Assembly (NCBI GenBank): GCA_963576725.1
Contig: OY755240.1
Coordinates: forward strand, 60,884,633-60,948,632
Direction of reading: 5' to 3'
Length of the DNA: 64,000 nt
DNA from: Azorinus chamasolen
Taxonomy: Eukaryota > Mollusca > Bivalvia > Cardiida > Solecurtidae
The number at the start of each line of letters is the position of its first letter. The first letter of the stretch is position 1. The notes beneath the pieces are model-generated. The model had not been told where the DNA came from. It searched no databases and saw only the letters and a program-made list of their open reading frames with translations. Shown piece by piece: positions 50,907 to 61,258 of this stretch. The position numbers and the translations under genes were made by a program.

Positions 50907-51221
50907 TTAATCCTTTCCCCCATACAAACGTGTTTTCACACATTTTCAAACAGAGTAGACCAAGATCAGACGGCTCCTAGAGGAGCCGTCTGATCAGGGT
51001 CTGCTCTGTTTGCTAATATAATTTGATAGATCTGTTTCCTTGCTTTCTAAATAGTCTACAGTGTTCCACCTTCTGTTTTTCTTTAAAGCTATTGTGTTAA
51101 TGAATATTAAGTAGGTTAGTCTACAGTGTTCCACCTTCCGTTTTTCTTTAAAGCTAATGTGTTAATGAATATTCAGTAGGTATTGAAAGTTGGCCTAAAC
51201 ACAGAACAAGGAAAGGGTTAA
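50907..51221 (-). mobile_element. A2-type MITE with internal 67-bp duplication
   Basis: TTAATCCTTTCCCCCATACA to AAGGAAAGGGTTAA. The TAGTCTACAGTGTTCCACCT to GAATATT segment is present twice (about 51048-51177). Palindrome GATCAGACGGCTCCTAGAGG perfect. Confidence 0.85.
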
Positions 51222-51393
51222 TGAATATTCATGTAAGATATAATGACTCTATAAATATTAACCATGCATCATTTCAGAAATAGAAATGCCTTTTTTATGC
51301 CTTTGCAAACAAGAGTATAATGAGTCCCTCACAGGAGCATTCTGTTCTGGGACAACTCTGTTTGCAACGGTGTGGCTGTGAGGTAAAGGGTTT
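51218..51393 (+). mobile_element. A1-type MITE, degenerate, shares TTAA
   Basis: TTAATGAATATTCATGTAAG start; CAAACAAGAGTATAATGAGT and CAACTCTGTTTGCAACG; end GAGGTAAAGGGTTTA. Confidence 0.65.
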
Positions 51394-51639
51394 ATCCCTT
51401 GTCCATAAATACACCTTTCTATGTCTTTGCAAACAGAGTAGACCTAGATCAGACAGCTCCTATAGGAGCCGTCTGATCAAGGTCTGCTCTGTTTGCTTAT
51501 GGTATAATATAGATATGATTCTACAAATTCTGCCATGGCCAAATATTTCTTGATCCATGTGCTGGTGTAACAAATTAATCTCATTAATATTCATGATGTG
51601 ATTATTTCTTACATGAATATTCATGGAGGAAAGGGTGAA
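51392..51639 (-). mobile_element. A1-type MITE
   Basis: TTATCCCTTGTCCATAAATA to GGAGGAAAGGGTGAA. Palindrome GATCAGACAGCTCCTATAGG. An H2-like scrap (GATGGGTCATTTCACTGAAT) follows. Confidence 0.85.
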
Positions 51640-51690
51640 ACAGTGATGGGTCATTTCACTGAATATTCAGCTTACATAAGGGGCTAAGGG

Positions 51691-51937
51691 TTAACCCTTT
51701 ATTCCATAAATACGCTTTTCTACACCATGGCAAACAGAGTAGACCCAGGTCAGACGGCTCCTATAGGAGCCGTCTGATCAGGGTCTGCTCTGTTTGCTTA
51801 TGACATAATATACATCTGATTTGCACTTTCTGTCTTAGTTAACTATTCCTCTGTTCATATTTTATAATAAAAATACAGCTAATTAATATGCGTGATATCA
51901 TTATTTTTTCATGAATATTCATGGAGTACAGAGTTAA
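51691..51937 (-). mobile_element. A1-type MITE, intact
   Basis: TTAACCCTTTATTCCATAAA to GGAGTACAGAGTTAA; perfect palindrome. Confidence 0.9.
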
Positions 51938-52183
51938 CCCTTTCCCTGATCTGTATTTAGGCCAAATCTCAATACCTGCTGAATATTCATTAACAAAATA
52001 GTTATAAAGAAATATGGAAGGTGGAACATTGTAGCCATTTTAGAAAGTAAAGAAACAGATCTATCAAATTCTATTAGCAAACAGAGTAGACCCTGATCAG
52101 ACGGCTCCTCTAGGAGCCGTCTGATCTGGGTCTACTCTGTTTGCAAATGCGTGAAAACACGTTTATATGAGGGAAAGGGTTAA
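51934..52183 (+). mobile_element. A2-type MITE, intact
   Basis: Shares TTAA 51934-51937 with the A1 before it. 250 bp; CCCTTTCCCTGATCTGTATT to GAGGGAAAGGGTTAA; palindrome perfect around CTCTAG. Best A2 reference. Confidence 0.92.
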
Positions 52184-52223
52184 GTGCAACTAGTTATTTG
52201 TTTAATTACAACAAGCAGGTAGT

Positions 52224-52554
52224 TTAACTCTTTCATTTCATAGATATACCTTTTAATGCATTCACGAACAGAATAGACCCTGATTGGATGGCTCATGTAG
52301 AAGCTATCTGATCTGGGTCTGCTTTGATTGCCAATAGAATAATATTTTTGTGATTCTTCACTACTGGCCAGGGCAACAAATTCCCTTGTTTATATATCAT
52401 CATCAAAATTCAGTAAATATCAATAAATTGACCGTAAAATGTACAGTCGGCTGAGCGGTCATTCGGACTGAAAGTAGACTATAACTAGGTACTTTACTTT
52501 TTTTTTTAAATTAATCATTTCTTGTGTGTATAGTCAAGAAGTAAAGGGTTAAAG
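52224..52554 (-). mobile_element. A-type MITE with extra insert
   Basis: TTAACTCTTTCATTTCATAG to AGTAAAGGGTTAA. About 75 bp around ACAGTCGGCTGAGCGGTCAT is not A sequence. Confidence 0.65.
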
Positions 52555-52778
52555 CATTTCAGATTTTAGAACTAAATTGCAAGTCACATTGAACTTAATC
52601 CATATCGTTGACGAACATGTGCAAGTAGTTTGGATTTGAACACTTTGTCAGAGTTGTGGCCTTTTAAAATGTTCATTTTCCAGTAACTAATGAATGGTGG
52701 CATCCCCTTACAGTACTCTCATTATGATGTGTTGTTTGAAATTCATGAACTTTCTGAGGCTGCTAAGTTAGCACCTGT
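52555..52778. other. unassigned intergenic sequence
   Basis: No gene or recognised repeat. Confidence 0.4.
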
Positions 52779-52998
52779 TTAGCCCATTCCCTCATTTTGA
52801 CGCCTCTGCAATAGTCAACTGTTGAAACCATTGTGATAAATAGAGCATTTGCTCCTATAGGAGCAAATACTCTATTCATCACAGTGGTTTCAAACGACAA
52901 AATTCTAAAAAAAATTCCTTTTCTCTAGTTAATGCTCCTTTTCGGTAGATTTATTCAAAGAGGTTGGATCTAAAAATAGCCTTTGAGGTAATGGGTTA
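52779..52998 (-). mobile_element. B-type MITE
   Basis: TTAGCCCATTCCCTCATTTT to GAGGTAATGGGTTAA; near-perfect stem. Confidence 0.88.
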
Positions 52999-53164
52999 AA
53001 TTATTTGCTTTTATTTTGAATTGCGTTTATGATGTGCTTTGGTAAAGGTTGCTAATTATGTGAATTAGTCCAAACTGGTATGTGATGATTTCTCAACAGT
53101 ATTACTTGTTCATGTTACTGATGTACATGTACATACATTGTATTTAAAATATCTCATTTGTTTT

Positions 53165-53360
53165 CAGAGGTCCAGATAAGAAGCGTAAATTAAAACATTT
53201 TCAGGCATAACTCCTCTATTTCTCCACCAAACCCTATGTTGTAACCACTCTTTAGAATCGTCTCTTAGAGACGATTCTAAAGAGTGGTCACTACGTACGG
53301 TTTGGTGTAGAAATGTCGATTTTAGTATTTGAGTATGCACCTTTAATTTGTTGCCCTGTG
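53165..53360 (+). mobile_element. D-type MITE, uninterrupted
   Basis: CAGAGGTCCAGATAAGAAGC start, uninterrupted AAATTAAAACATTTTC at about 53187, perfect stem AACCACTCTTTAGAATCGTC around TCTTAGAGA, end TTGCCCTGTG. It gives the empty site for the nested F at 308-549. Confidence 0.85.
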
Positions 53361-53481
53361 TTTTAAATATTGCCTTTAATACATAATCTCTTACTCACAA
53401 AGTAACTGTTTTCTGCAAAAAGTATCGTCCAATTTTTTTTCTTCTCCATATTAGTGTCACTTGAATTTGCAGGATGACACT

Positions 53482-53684
53482 TTAAACCATAACCTCATAG
53501 GCTATTTTTAGATGCAACCTCTTTGAATAAAACTACTGAAAATGTTAAAATTTTGTAGTAATAAAACCATTGTGGTAAATACAGCATTTACTCCTATGAA
53601 GCAAATGCTCTACTTATCACAATGGTTTCAAGAAGTGACTTTTACAGAGGTGTAGAAAGGCATATTTATGGAGGAAAGGGTTAA
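53482..53684 (+). mobile_element. B-type MITE
   Basis: TTAAACCATAACCTCATAGG to GGAGGAAAGGGTTAA. The GAAAAGGAGCATTAACTAGA segment is deleted. Confidence 0.85.
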
Positions 53685-53856
53685 ATAAGTCTACTGAAAA
53701 GGAGGAGTAACTAGAGAAAAGGAACATTCTAGAATTGTGCAGTTCTGAAACCATTGTGATAAATAGAGCATTTGCTCCTGTGGAGCAAATGCTCTATTTA
53801 TCACAATGGTTTCCAAGAGTGACTTTTACAGAGGCGTCAATGAGGGAATGGATTAA
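53681..53856 (+). mobile_element. B-type MITE, 5' truncated, in series
   Basis: TTAAATAAGTCTACTGAAAA, stem with GCTCCTGTGGAGC, GAGGGAATGGATTAA. Follows the previous B without a gap. Confidence 0.85.
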
Positions 53857-54241
53857 TAGGAATCACTTCTCTCATTTGTCTGTTTTTCTTGCTTTTTCTC
53901 GTCATACTTCTGCTGGCAGTTAACACATTTGTTCCTTTGAACACCTGTTTTTTTTTCTTCTAACAGTTTTAATCCTGATGAGATGCTAAGTTACAAACCT
54001 CTCATTTGGATCCAAACTGTTTATATAGGTTTTCTTCAATTCAATAAGTGTGCAATCAGCATAAAAGATCAATTCCATTTCGATCTCGTAAACTCAGCAA
54101 CTTATGACTGAGAAGGAATTTGTCACCCTATAGGGAAATTTCTTTATCACATGTCAATGCTTTAAAATTCATGAACGAAGATTGGGTGATCTAATATTTA
54201 GTGTAATCATACAAACAGAATATAAAATAACCTGTGACCTG
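53857..54241. other. K-type end, G-type fragment, unassigned
   Basis: GCTGGCAGTTAACACATTTG at about 53912 matches K ends. A G-type element at about 53957-54030 has TAATCCTGATGAGATGCTAA and CTCTCATTTGGATCC. No gene. Confidence 0.45.
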
Positions 54242-54455
54242 TTAACCCTTTTCCTACACTCCTTTGCGAACAGAACTGTTTGCGAACAGAGTAGACCCAG
54301 ATCAGATGGCTCCCGTAGGGGCCTTCTGATCAGGATCTACTCTGTTTGCTTATTGAATTATATAGTATCTGATTCTACAGTTTCTGTTTATACCAAAGCC
54401 TCCTGATTAGACAACAAGACACCATGCATCTCATATATGTAAATATTATCACGAA
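54242..54455 (-). mobile_element. A1-type MITE
   Basis: TTAACCCTTTTCCTACACTC start. GCGAACAGA is duplicated before the arm. Palindrome GATCAGATGGCTCCCGTAGG. Right end worn. Confidence 0.75.
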
Positions 54456-54568
54456 TTCACCTTTAGTGTGCCAATGAATTTGGCCAGTTTTTATTTTCCG
54501 CAGTCTGAAACAAGGAGTCAATTATATGTGTAATTATATGAGGAATCAATTATATTATATAAGGATGT

Positions 54569-54681
54569 ATTGAACCCTTTACATCATGAATATTCATGTA
54601 AGAAATAATGATATGAATATTAATAACTGTTTACTCCATACTCCTACAAATGTCTTGGTCTTCTCTGCTTGCAAATACATA
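54569..54681 (+). mobile_element. A1-type MITE, palindrome deleted
   Basis: TTGAACCCTTTACATCATG, AATAATGATATGAATATTAA, CTCTGCTTGCAAATACATA. Both arms lost. Confidence 0.7.
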
Positions 54682-54918
54682 TAACCCTTTCCCTCATATA
54701 AACATGTTTGCAAACAGAGTAGACGCAGATCAGATGGCTCCTAGAGGAGCCGTCTGATCAGGGTCTACTGTTTGCTAATTGAATATGATAGATATGTTTC
54801 TTTACTTCCTAAAATGGCTATAGTATAACACCTTCTATATTTCAACATAACTATTTTATCCATGAATATTCAGTAGGTATTGAAATTCGAAATGAACTCA
54901 GAATAGGGAAAGGGATAA
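54679..54918 (-). mobile_element. A2-type MITE
   Basis: ATAACCCTTTCCCTCATATA to ATAGGGAAAGGGATAA. Palindrome GATCAGATGGCTCCTAGAGG. Confidence 0.85.
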
Positions 54919-54958
54919 AGATTGGATTAAGAGGTCAAGGGTGAAGTGCCACTGTCAT

Positions 54959-55172
54959 TTAACCCATTCCCTCATAGGCTATTTTTAGATCCAACCACTT
55001 TGAATAAATCTACCAAAAAGGAGCATTAACTAGAGAAAAGGAAATTTTTTAGAATTTTGTAGTTTGAAACCATAGTGATAAATAGAGCATTTGCTCCTGT
55101 AGGAGCAAATGCTCTATTTATCACAATGGTTTCATAGGCGTAGACAGGCATATTTATGGAGGAAAGGGTTAA
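54959..55172 (+). mobile_element. B-type MITE, first of a chain
   Basis: TTAACCCATTCCCTCATAGG to GGAGGAAAGGGTTAA. Core GCTCCTGTAGGAGC. Its closing TTAA opens the next element. Confidence 0.9.
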
Positions 55173-55416
55173 CCCTTTACCTGTTGAATATCCATTTAAG
55201 AAATAATGACATTGTAAATATTTCCTGAAATTTTATGATTTCAAGGAATTTTTTGGTTTGACAAAAACTGTAGAATCGGTTCTATATCATGTCAAAAGCA
55301 AATTGCAGACCCTGGTCAGACAGCTCCTATACAGGTAGGAGCTGTCTGATCTGGGTCTTCTCTGTTTGCAAATGCATGAAAAAGTGTTTATACTTTTGTA
55401 TGAGGGAAAGGGTTAA
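55169..55416 (+). mobile_element. A1-type MITE, second of a chain
   Basis: TTAACCCTTTACCTGTTGAA to GAGGGAAAGGGTTAA. The core is expanded to GCTCCTATACAGGTAGGAGC. Confidence 0.9.
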
Positions 55417-55665
55417 CCCATTACACCATGGCTATTCATGCAAGAAAAAATGACACCATGAATATTAGTTTGATAAGTTTTTATGACAAGTTTTTACCAC
55501 AGCTCATGAACACAGGAAATAATTTATTATGGCCGTGGTGAAAACTGTAGGATCAGATATACATGTTTATTTTATGCAAACAGAGCAGATCCTAAAGAAT
55601 CTGTCTGATCTGGGTCTACTTTGTTTTCGTATATGTAGAAATGTGTTTAGATGGAGTAGAGTTAA
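55413..55665 (+). mobile_element. A1-type MITE, third of a chain
   Basis: TTAACCCATTACACCATGGC to GGAGTAGAGTTAA. The left arm is mostly lost (GATCCTAAAGAATCTGTCTG). Confidence 0.85.
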
Positions 55666-55668
55666 ATC

Positions 55669-55885
55669 TTAACCCTTACAATTGCTGAATTTTCAAATGG
55701 ACTATTCCAAAATTTAAACAGGTCCAGCTTATGGTAAATATTTAGAGATATTTCTAAAGAAAAGTGCAATATGACAAACAGTGCATACCCTGATGAGAGG
55801 GCTCCTCTAGGAGCCCTCTCATCTGGGTCTACACTGTTTGCAAAGGACATTAGTGATTTGTGTCCCGCACTGTAAGAGCCAAGTA
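55669..55885 (+). mobile_element. H1-type MITE, fourth of a chain
   Basis: TTAACCCTTACAATTGCTGA start. Arms TACCCTGATGAGAGGGCTCC and GGAGCCCTCTCATCTGGGTC. The right terminus is unclear (CACTGTAAGAGCC). Confidence 0.75.
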
Positions 55886-55930
55886 CCATTTCCTATTTGT
55901 TGTAAGATACTTCTTTTGTAAGATATTTCT

Positions 55931-56141
55931 TTAACCCTTTCCTCCATAGATACGCCTTTTTACGCCCCTGTAAAAGTCACTTTTTAAAACCATTGTGATA
56001 AATAGGAGCAAATGCTTTATTTATCAAAATGGTTTCAAAACTACAAGATTCAAATATTTCCTTTTCTCTAGTAAATGCTCCTTTTCACTAGAATAATTCA
56101 AAGAGGATTGGTCTAAAACAGACTATGGGGGAATGGGTTAA
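55931..56141 (-). mobile_element. B-type MITE, left arm deleted
   Basis: TTAACCCTTTCCTCCATAGA to GGGGGAATGGGTTAA. ATAAATAGGAGCAAATGC shows that one half of the stem is missing. Confidence 0.85.
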
Positions 56142-56334
56142 GGGCCTTTGTAAACTGAGTAGACCCAGATCAGACAGCCCCTGTAGGAGCTGTCTGATCA
56201 AGCTGTACATAAAACAACTCTACTGATTATACAGTTTCTGTTTTGGTCAAAGAAATCTGTTCATATGCAGTAATCCATTTAATTAATATTCATGATGTCA
56301 TTATTTCTTTCATGAATATATATAAATGGTTGAC
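56138..56334 (-). mobile_element. A1-type MITE, shares TTAA, truncated
   Basis: Begins at TTAA 56138. Palindrome GATCAGACAGCCCCTGTAGG. Right end worn (CATGAATATATATAAATGG). Confidence 0.75.
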
Positions 56335-56476
56335 TATCGTAATCAGTAAAGTCTAACCTTTCATGAATATTAATGAAGTAATAGAAGGTATCGGATTAAA
56401 TCACACAGAGAGATGCGAATTGTTGGACCTGTTACAGTATATCTTTTATTTCTGTTTGTTTTCCATTACTATGTGT

Positions 56477-56725
56477 TTAACCCTTTACTCCATGAATATG
56501 CATGTAAGAAATAATGACATCATGAATATTAATTAACATAATTTCGATAGTGATGTATGAATGAAGAAAAACTTAATCCTGATCAAAACTATAGAATCAG
56601 GTCTATATTATATTATAAGCAACCAGAGCAGACCCTGATCAGACGGCTCCTATAGGAGCCGTCTGATCTGGGTCTACTCTGTTTGCAAAGATGTAGAAAG
56701 TCATATTTATGGAGTAAAGGGCTAA
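56477..56725 (+). mobile_element. A1-type MITE, intact
   Basis: TTAACCCTTTACTCCATG to GGAGTAAAGGGCTAA; perfect palindrome. Confidence 0.92.
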
Positions 56726-56835
56726 CCCTTTGAATGCTGGACACAAGGGTACTGACATCAGTAAACAGTTGTAGATTCCGATAACAGGACTCCTAGAGGA
56801 GCCTTTTGATCTGTGTCTGTACTGTTTGTCAATCA
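56722..56835 (-). mobile_element. H1-type MITE, shares the terminal site
   Basis: CTAACCCTTTGAATGCTGGA, arms AACAGGACTCCTAGAGG and GAGCCTTTTGATC, GTCTGTACTGTTTG. Confidence 0.65.
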
Positions 56836-56889
56836 ATACCCACATGCAAATTACATGTGTACCCTTTCATATTATATGGACTATATTAT

Positions 56890-57146
56890 TTAACTCTCTA
56901 CTCCATGAATATTCATGCAAGAGATGTTGACTTCATGAATGTTAATTAGATTGGTTTTTATAATAGCACATGGACACAGGAATGTTCGGCCATGGGGGAA
57001 ACTCTGGAATCATATCTGTAATACATGTATATATAATAAGAAAATGTAGCAGACCCTGATCAGATGGCTCCCATCGGAGCTATCTGATCTTGGTCTACTC
57101 TGTTTGCAAAGATGTAGAAAGGCGTATTTATGGAGTAATCGGTTAA
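56890..57146 (+). mobile_element. A1-type MITE
   Basis: TTAACTCTCTACTCCATG to GGAGTAATCGGTTAA. Core GCTCCCATCGGAGC. Confidence 0.88.
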
Positions 57147-57369
57147 CCCTATCTTCCATAAATACGCCTTTCTACGCCCATGCAAACCGAGTAGACCCAG
57201 ATCAGACGGCTCCTGTAGGAGCCGTCTGATCAGGGTCTGCTCTGTTTGCTTATGGAATAATATAGATCTGATTTTACCGTAAATATTCCATGTTTATATG
57301 CTATTTTAAAAATTAACCTAATTAATATTCATGATTTCTAACATGAATATTCATGAAGTAAATGGTTAA
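57143..57369 (-). mobile_element. A1-type MITE sharing TTAA
   Basis: TTAACCCTATCTTCCATAAA to GAAGTAAATGGTTAA. Palindrome perfect. An H2-like scrap (GATGGACCATTCCAACTTTG) follows to 57420. Confidence 0.9.
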
Positions 57370-57420
57370 ACACCGATGGACCATTCCAACTTTGAATATT
57401 CAGCATTCAAAGGGCTTGAA

Positions 57421-57732
57421 GTTGTTGATATGTCATGCTTGAGAAATCTCTACTTCTGAATACATAATCTCATTGCTTTCCCACCAGAATGGTTGTTGTA
57501 GAAAATATGAAACCGGTATATTTGTTATATATACTTTAATGATAAAAAATCGCAATAAAGAGTAAACCCTACTTTTGTCTTGTTGTTTGTGTTAAAGTAT
57601 TTGGGCAAATGGGTGCCCAGCTTTCCAATGAGTGAAAGATCATATTTTTTCAAATACAGTAAAAGCTCTCAGCAAAGAATATGCCAGGTCAAATTCTGGA
57701 AGTTTATCATGGGTGGCAGCTGAATGCAACCA
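57421..57732. other. unassigned; C-like fragment
   Basis: CAGTAAAAGCTCTCAGC at about 57658 looks like a C-type terminus. No gene. Confidence 0.35.
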
Positions 57733-57951
57733 ACTGCTTTTAAACGCATTTTCATGCATTTGCAAACAGAGTAGACCCAGATCAGATGGCTCCTATAGGA
57801 GCCGTCTGCTCAGGCCCTGCTCTGTTTGCCAATGGAATTTGAAAAATCTGATTCGTTACCTGCTAAAAGGGCTACAATGTTCCATATTTCATTTTAATTA
57901 TTTTGTCTATGAATATTCAACAGGTATTAAACATAGAACATATTTAGTCAC
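57733..57951 (-). mobile_element. A2-type MITE, both ends truncated
   Basis: TTTTAAACGCATTTTCATG, palindrome GATCAGATGGCTCCTATAGG, CAACAGGTATTAAACATAGA. Confidence 0.8.
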
Positions 57952-58088
57952 TTTATTGCAATCACTTTTGAGAAATTGTACAGTAGAACTCAACTCAAGT
58001 GACCATTAGAAATAGGTCTAAATCTGGATTTAAAATGAAACTGGATGGTAACATGTAAGAGCCCTATATTCAATAAATGAAAGGTTAC

Positions 58089-58524
58089 TTAACCCAATCC
58101 CTTATAGGCTATGTTTGAATCCTACCTCTTTGAATAAATCTACTGAAAAGGAGCATTTAACTCTTTGCACGCTAGCGGCGAAACTGATTACCTTTGCAAA
58201 CAGTTTGGATCCAGATGAGACGCCGCATAATGCGGCGTCTCATCAGGATCCAAACTGTTTGTCATATTGATCGTATTTTTGCAAAGAAATTAGAGAAAAG
58301 TTATTTTAAGAATTGAAGCAGACGACAATTGTTGCAGACGAAAAATTACTTGGCGTGCAAAGAGTTAACAGAGAAAAGGAAATTTTTAGAATTGTAAAGT
58401 TTTGAAACCATTGTGATAAATAGAGCATTTGCACCTATGGAGCAAATGCTCTATTTATCACAATGGTTTCAAAAAGTGACTTTTATTGAGGCATAAAAAG
58501 GCCTATTAATGGAGAGAAGAGTTC
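58089..58524 (+). mobile_element. B-type MITE split by a G element
   Basis: TTAACCCAATCCCTTATAGG to GAAAAGGAGCATTTAA, then G, then CAGAGAAAAGGAAATTTTTA, stem with GCACCTATGGAGC, and GGAGAGAAGAGTT. Confidence 0.88.
58161..58364 (+). mobile_element. G-type MITE, intact, nested in B
   Basis: 204 bp between TTAA 58157-58160 and 58365-58368. CTCTTTGCACGC to the inverse GCGTGCAAAGAG. Arms GGATCCAGATGAGACGCCGC and GCGGCGTCTCATCAGGATCC around ATAAT. The TIR lacks the CCC start of the other TTAA families. Confidence 0.9.
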
Positions 58525-58604
58525 TACATGTACTTTACTATAATAGGCTTGGATGGCCTGCTGTTAGATTATGCATTTTCTGTTTAGTAATGCTCACAAA
58601 ATCA

Positions 58605-59372
58605 GTTAATCCTTTACCTCATGAATATTCATGAAGGAATATAATGCCATCATGAATTTGAATTAGATGCATTTAAAGCTCCTGGGTTTTTTTAAAGAAA
58701 AAAACACGAGCTATTGTTACTCAGGCTTCTGTGTTGCCCAGAAACTTTAATGTTGGCTATTATTCTGTACTATTCATCCAAATCTTGTGAAACTTCGCAT
58801 GCTTGTTCATCTTCACAGGGGCTACAATCTGACCAAGAGCCACAACTCTGTAAGGCTGTTTTAACAAAATGATGACCCTTTATGGACTTAAAATAAAAAT
58901 TTAAGAAGCCATAATAAGGAGGGTTCTCAAAGGAGGGTTCTCATATTTCATACATGAATCCCTTGTGACAAGGCCTTTCCATCAACATTAGGGGTTATTT
59001 TTATTTGTGACCTTGACATTTGAACTTTGACCTACATGTAAAACTCAAAAAAACTTTAACATTGGCTATTTTTTAAAACTATTCGTGCAAATCTTGTAAA
59101 ACTTCACTAACGTGTTCATCGTCACAAGGGCTACAACCTGACCAAGGGCCATAACTCTGTAAAGATTTTTATAAAACAAAATTATGCCCATTTATGGATT
59201 CAATAGCACAAGACTAGCATTGGCTCTTGCATACGGTGCTCTTGTTAAATGACATGATGATTTGGCCATAATAGAAATAGAATCCGATGTATATTATTTC
59301 ATGTGCAGATGCATCTTACTGGAGTTGTTTGATCTGGGTCTTCTCTATTTGCAAAGGTAACTCTGAGGTAAA
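58605..59372 (+). mobile_element. A1-type MITE split by K
   Basis: TTAATCCTTTACCTCATG and CATCATGAATTTGAATTAGA at the left; AATGACATGATGATTTGGCC to TTGCAAAGGTAACTCTGAGG at the right; K between. Confidence 0.7.
58690..59245 (-). mobile_element. K-type element
   Basis: AACACGAGCTATTGTTACTC at the left. The right end GGTGCTCTTGTT is the inverse of the AACAAGAGC start seen at 22142, 31438 and 60262. Two units carry TTTAATGTTGGCTATTATTC, TCATCTTCACAGGGGCTACA and CCACAACTCTGTAA. Confidence 0.65.
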
Positions 59373-59383
59373 TTTTTAATATA

Positions 59384-59588
59384 CAGTAAAATTCCGCTAA
59401 TGCGACCACTGTAAAGAGGTACAATTCTGGGTGCTAGATGCAGGTGGTAGCTTAATGCAGGACAAAAGTAATGCAGAAAGCTCCTAGAGGAGCTTTCTGC
59501 ATTACTTTTGTCCTGCATTAAGCAACCACCTGCTTATAAAAGCAGCTATGCTTATTCTTTAAGTGGTCGCATTAGAGGGGTTCTACTG
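59384..59588 (+). mobile_element. C-type MITE, long perfect stem
   Basis: TA-flanked CAGTAAAATTCCGCTAATGC to the inverse ending TTCTACTG. The stem from GTGGTAGCTTAATGCAGGAC runs through AAAGCTCCTAGAGGAGCTTT to its inverse with almost no mismatch. Confidence 0.88.
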
Positions 59589-59643
59589 TACAATGTATAA
59601 AGGTAACAAAGGCATAGGCTTCAATTACACCAAGCCTCTTTTC

Positions 59644-59813
59644 TTATCCAATTCCCTCCTTGACTATTTTTAGACCCAACCTCTCTCAATATATCTACTG
59701 AAAAGGAGCATTTACTAGTGAAAAGGAAGTTTTTAAAATGAGGTAGTTTTGAAAACATTGTGATAAATACATGTAGAGCATTTGCGTCAGTAGGAGGAAA
59801 GGGGTTTAAAAAT
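59644..59813 (+). mobile_element. B-type MITE, right arm deleted
   Basis: CCAATTCCCTCCTTGACTAT to AGGAGGAAAGGGG. It breaks off after GAGCATTTGCGTC. Confidence 0.65.
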
Positions 59814-60261
59814 TACAGACCAGCTAAAACTCTGAAATGTAGCTTAACATACTGCATTTAAGATGGTAACCGCTATTCCTGTAAGAAAATTATCAAATGC
59901 TATTTAACTCATATGAGCAGAAAGTAAGCTATTATGATAGTATTAAGTCTGTAATTAATTCCTTACTCCAGAGATGCCTGTGGCAAACTTTCCTAGAAAT
60001 AGTCTTGGTGAGGTATCTCTTAGTTTTGTTAAAAAAAAAATCTATTTAAAACTCTTGTTGCAAAGACAACCCAAAGGAATAACTTTGACAATCCTCTTTC
60101 TGAAACAGCTGTCTACTAGGGGCAGGACTACTTTTCCTTATGGGGCTATAATAAAATTTCAGGAACCAACGTGACGTGACACTGGATTTCAATATAATTT
60201 TCCAAGAATGATCCTTAGCGGTCCCTCTATCAAAATTGTTCAGACTGTTGTGATTCATTAA
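59814..60261. other. unassigned; degenerate dispersed repeat
   Basis: 60195-60250 (AAGAATGATCCTTAGCGGTC, CAAAATTGTTCAGACTGTT) belongs to the repeat seen at 10.2 kb. No gene. Confidence 0.4.
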
Positions 60262-60470
60262 AACAAGAGCACCACATGCGGCTTCCAACGCTTGTCTGTT
60301 TGATTGTAGCCCCTCTGACAGTGAATAAGTGAAGTTTTATAAGATTTGCATGAATAGTACAGAAGTAATGGCCAATGTTAAACTTTCTGGACAAAGATGA
60401 CAACAATGACCAGGTGGACACCAGAGTTACAACAACGATATATATTTTTTCTTTTAAAAACATTAGGATC
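60262..60470 (+). mobile_element. K-type element, short
   Basis: AACAAGAGCACCACATGCGG start, one unit with GTGAAGTTTTATAAGATTTG. End near GGTGGACACCAGAG. Confidence 0.55.
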
Positions 60471-60539
60471 CATGTCATTTAGCTTTCAGCTTGTATTTTC
60501 ATTATAAAGAAAATAATAGAGTATAGAACTTGTATATCA

Positions 60540-60660
60540 ACTCTTTCAACATTGTGTTTTTTATGAACTTTTTGCAAACAGTATGGAATCTGATGAGGCA
60601 TTTAATAATTTGGTGTGACTGTCTCATCAGGATCCAAAGTGTTTGACACTCATATTTGTT
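60540..60660 (+). mobile_element. G-type MITE, degenerate
   Basis: CAACTCTTTCAACATTGTG, CAAACAGTATGGAATCTGAT, GTCTCATCAGGATCCAAAGT. An A-type scrap follows to 60750. Confidence 0.6.
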
Positions 60661-60751
60661 TTAACCCTTACAGTTCGGGTAACTAATTTTCTTATGAACT
60701 GATATAGATCAGATTCTGAAGTATCTACTCTGGTCAACAAATGTCATACCA

Positions 60752-60981
60752 TTAACCCATTACCTCATAGGCTATTTTTAGACCCAACCTCTTTGAATAA
60801 ATCTACCAAAAAGGAGCATTTACTAGGGAAAAGGGAAATTTTTAGAAGTGTATAGTATTGAAACCATTGTGATAAATAGAGCATTTGCTCCTAAGGAGCA
60901 AATGCTCTATTTATCACAATGGTTTCAAAAAGTGACTTTTACAGAGGCGTAGAAAGGCGTTTTTATTGAGGAAAGGGTTAA
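60752..60981 (+). mobile_element. B-type MITE
   Basis: TTAACCCATTACCTCATAGG to GAGGAAAGGGTTAA. Core GCTCCTAAGGAGC. Confidence 0.9.
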
Positions 60982-60992
60982 AATACACTGTA

Positions 60993-61211
60993 CAGTAAAT
61001 CCTTTACTCCATAAATATGCATTTCTAAACCTCTGCAAACAGAGAAGACCTAGATCAGATGGCTCCTATAGGAGTGGTCTGATCAGTGTTTGGTCCATTT
61101 GCTTATGAAATAATATAGATATGATTCTATAGTTTCTGCCATGGCCAAAAATTTCTGTGTTCATGTGAAATTATTAATTTTTGCATGAATATTCATGGAA
61201 TAAAGGTTTAA
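60993..61211 (-). mobile_element. A1-type MITE
   Basis: GTAAATCCTTTACTCCATAA to GGAATAAAGGTTTAA. Palindrome GATCAGATGGCTCCTATAGG. Confidence 0.82.
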
Positions 61212-61258
61212 TCTATATTCAGTCATTTTTTTAAACATAAATAATTTATGAGGTAAAT

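Noticed and set aside
47454..57369. Regularly spaced palindromes that look like a CRISPR array
   Set aside because: The units are full transposon-like elements in both orientations with variable spacing, in a eukaryotic genome. There are no short direct repeats with unique spacers and no cas genes.
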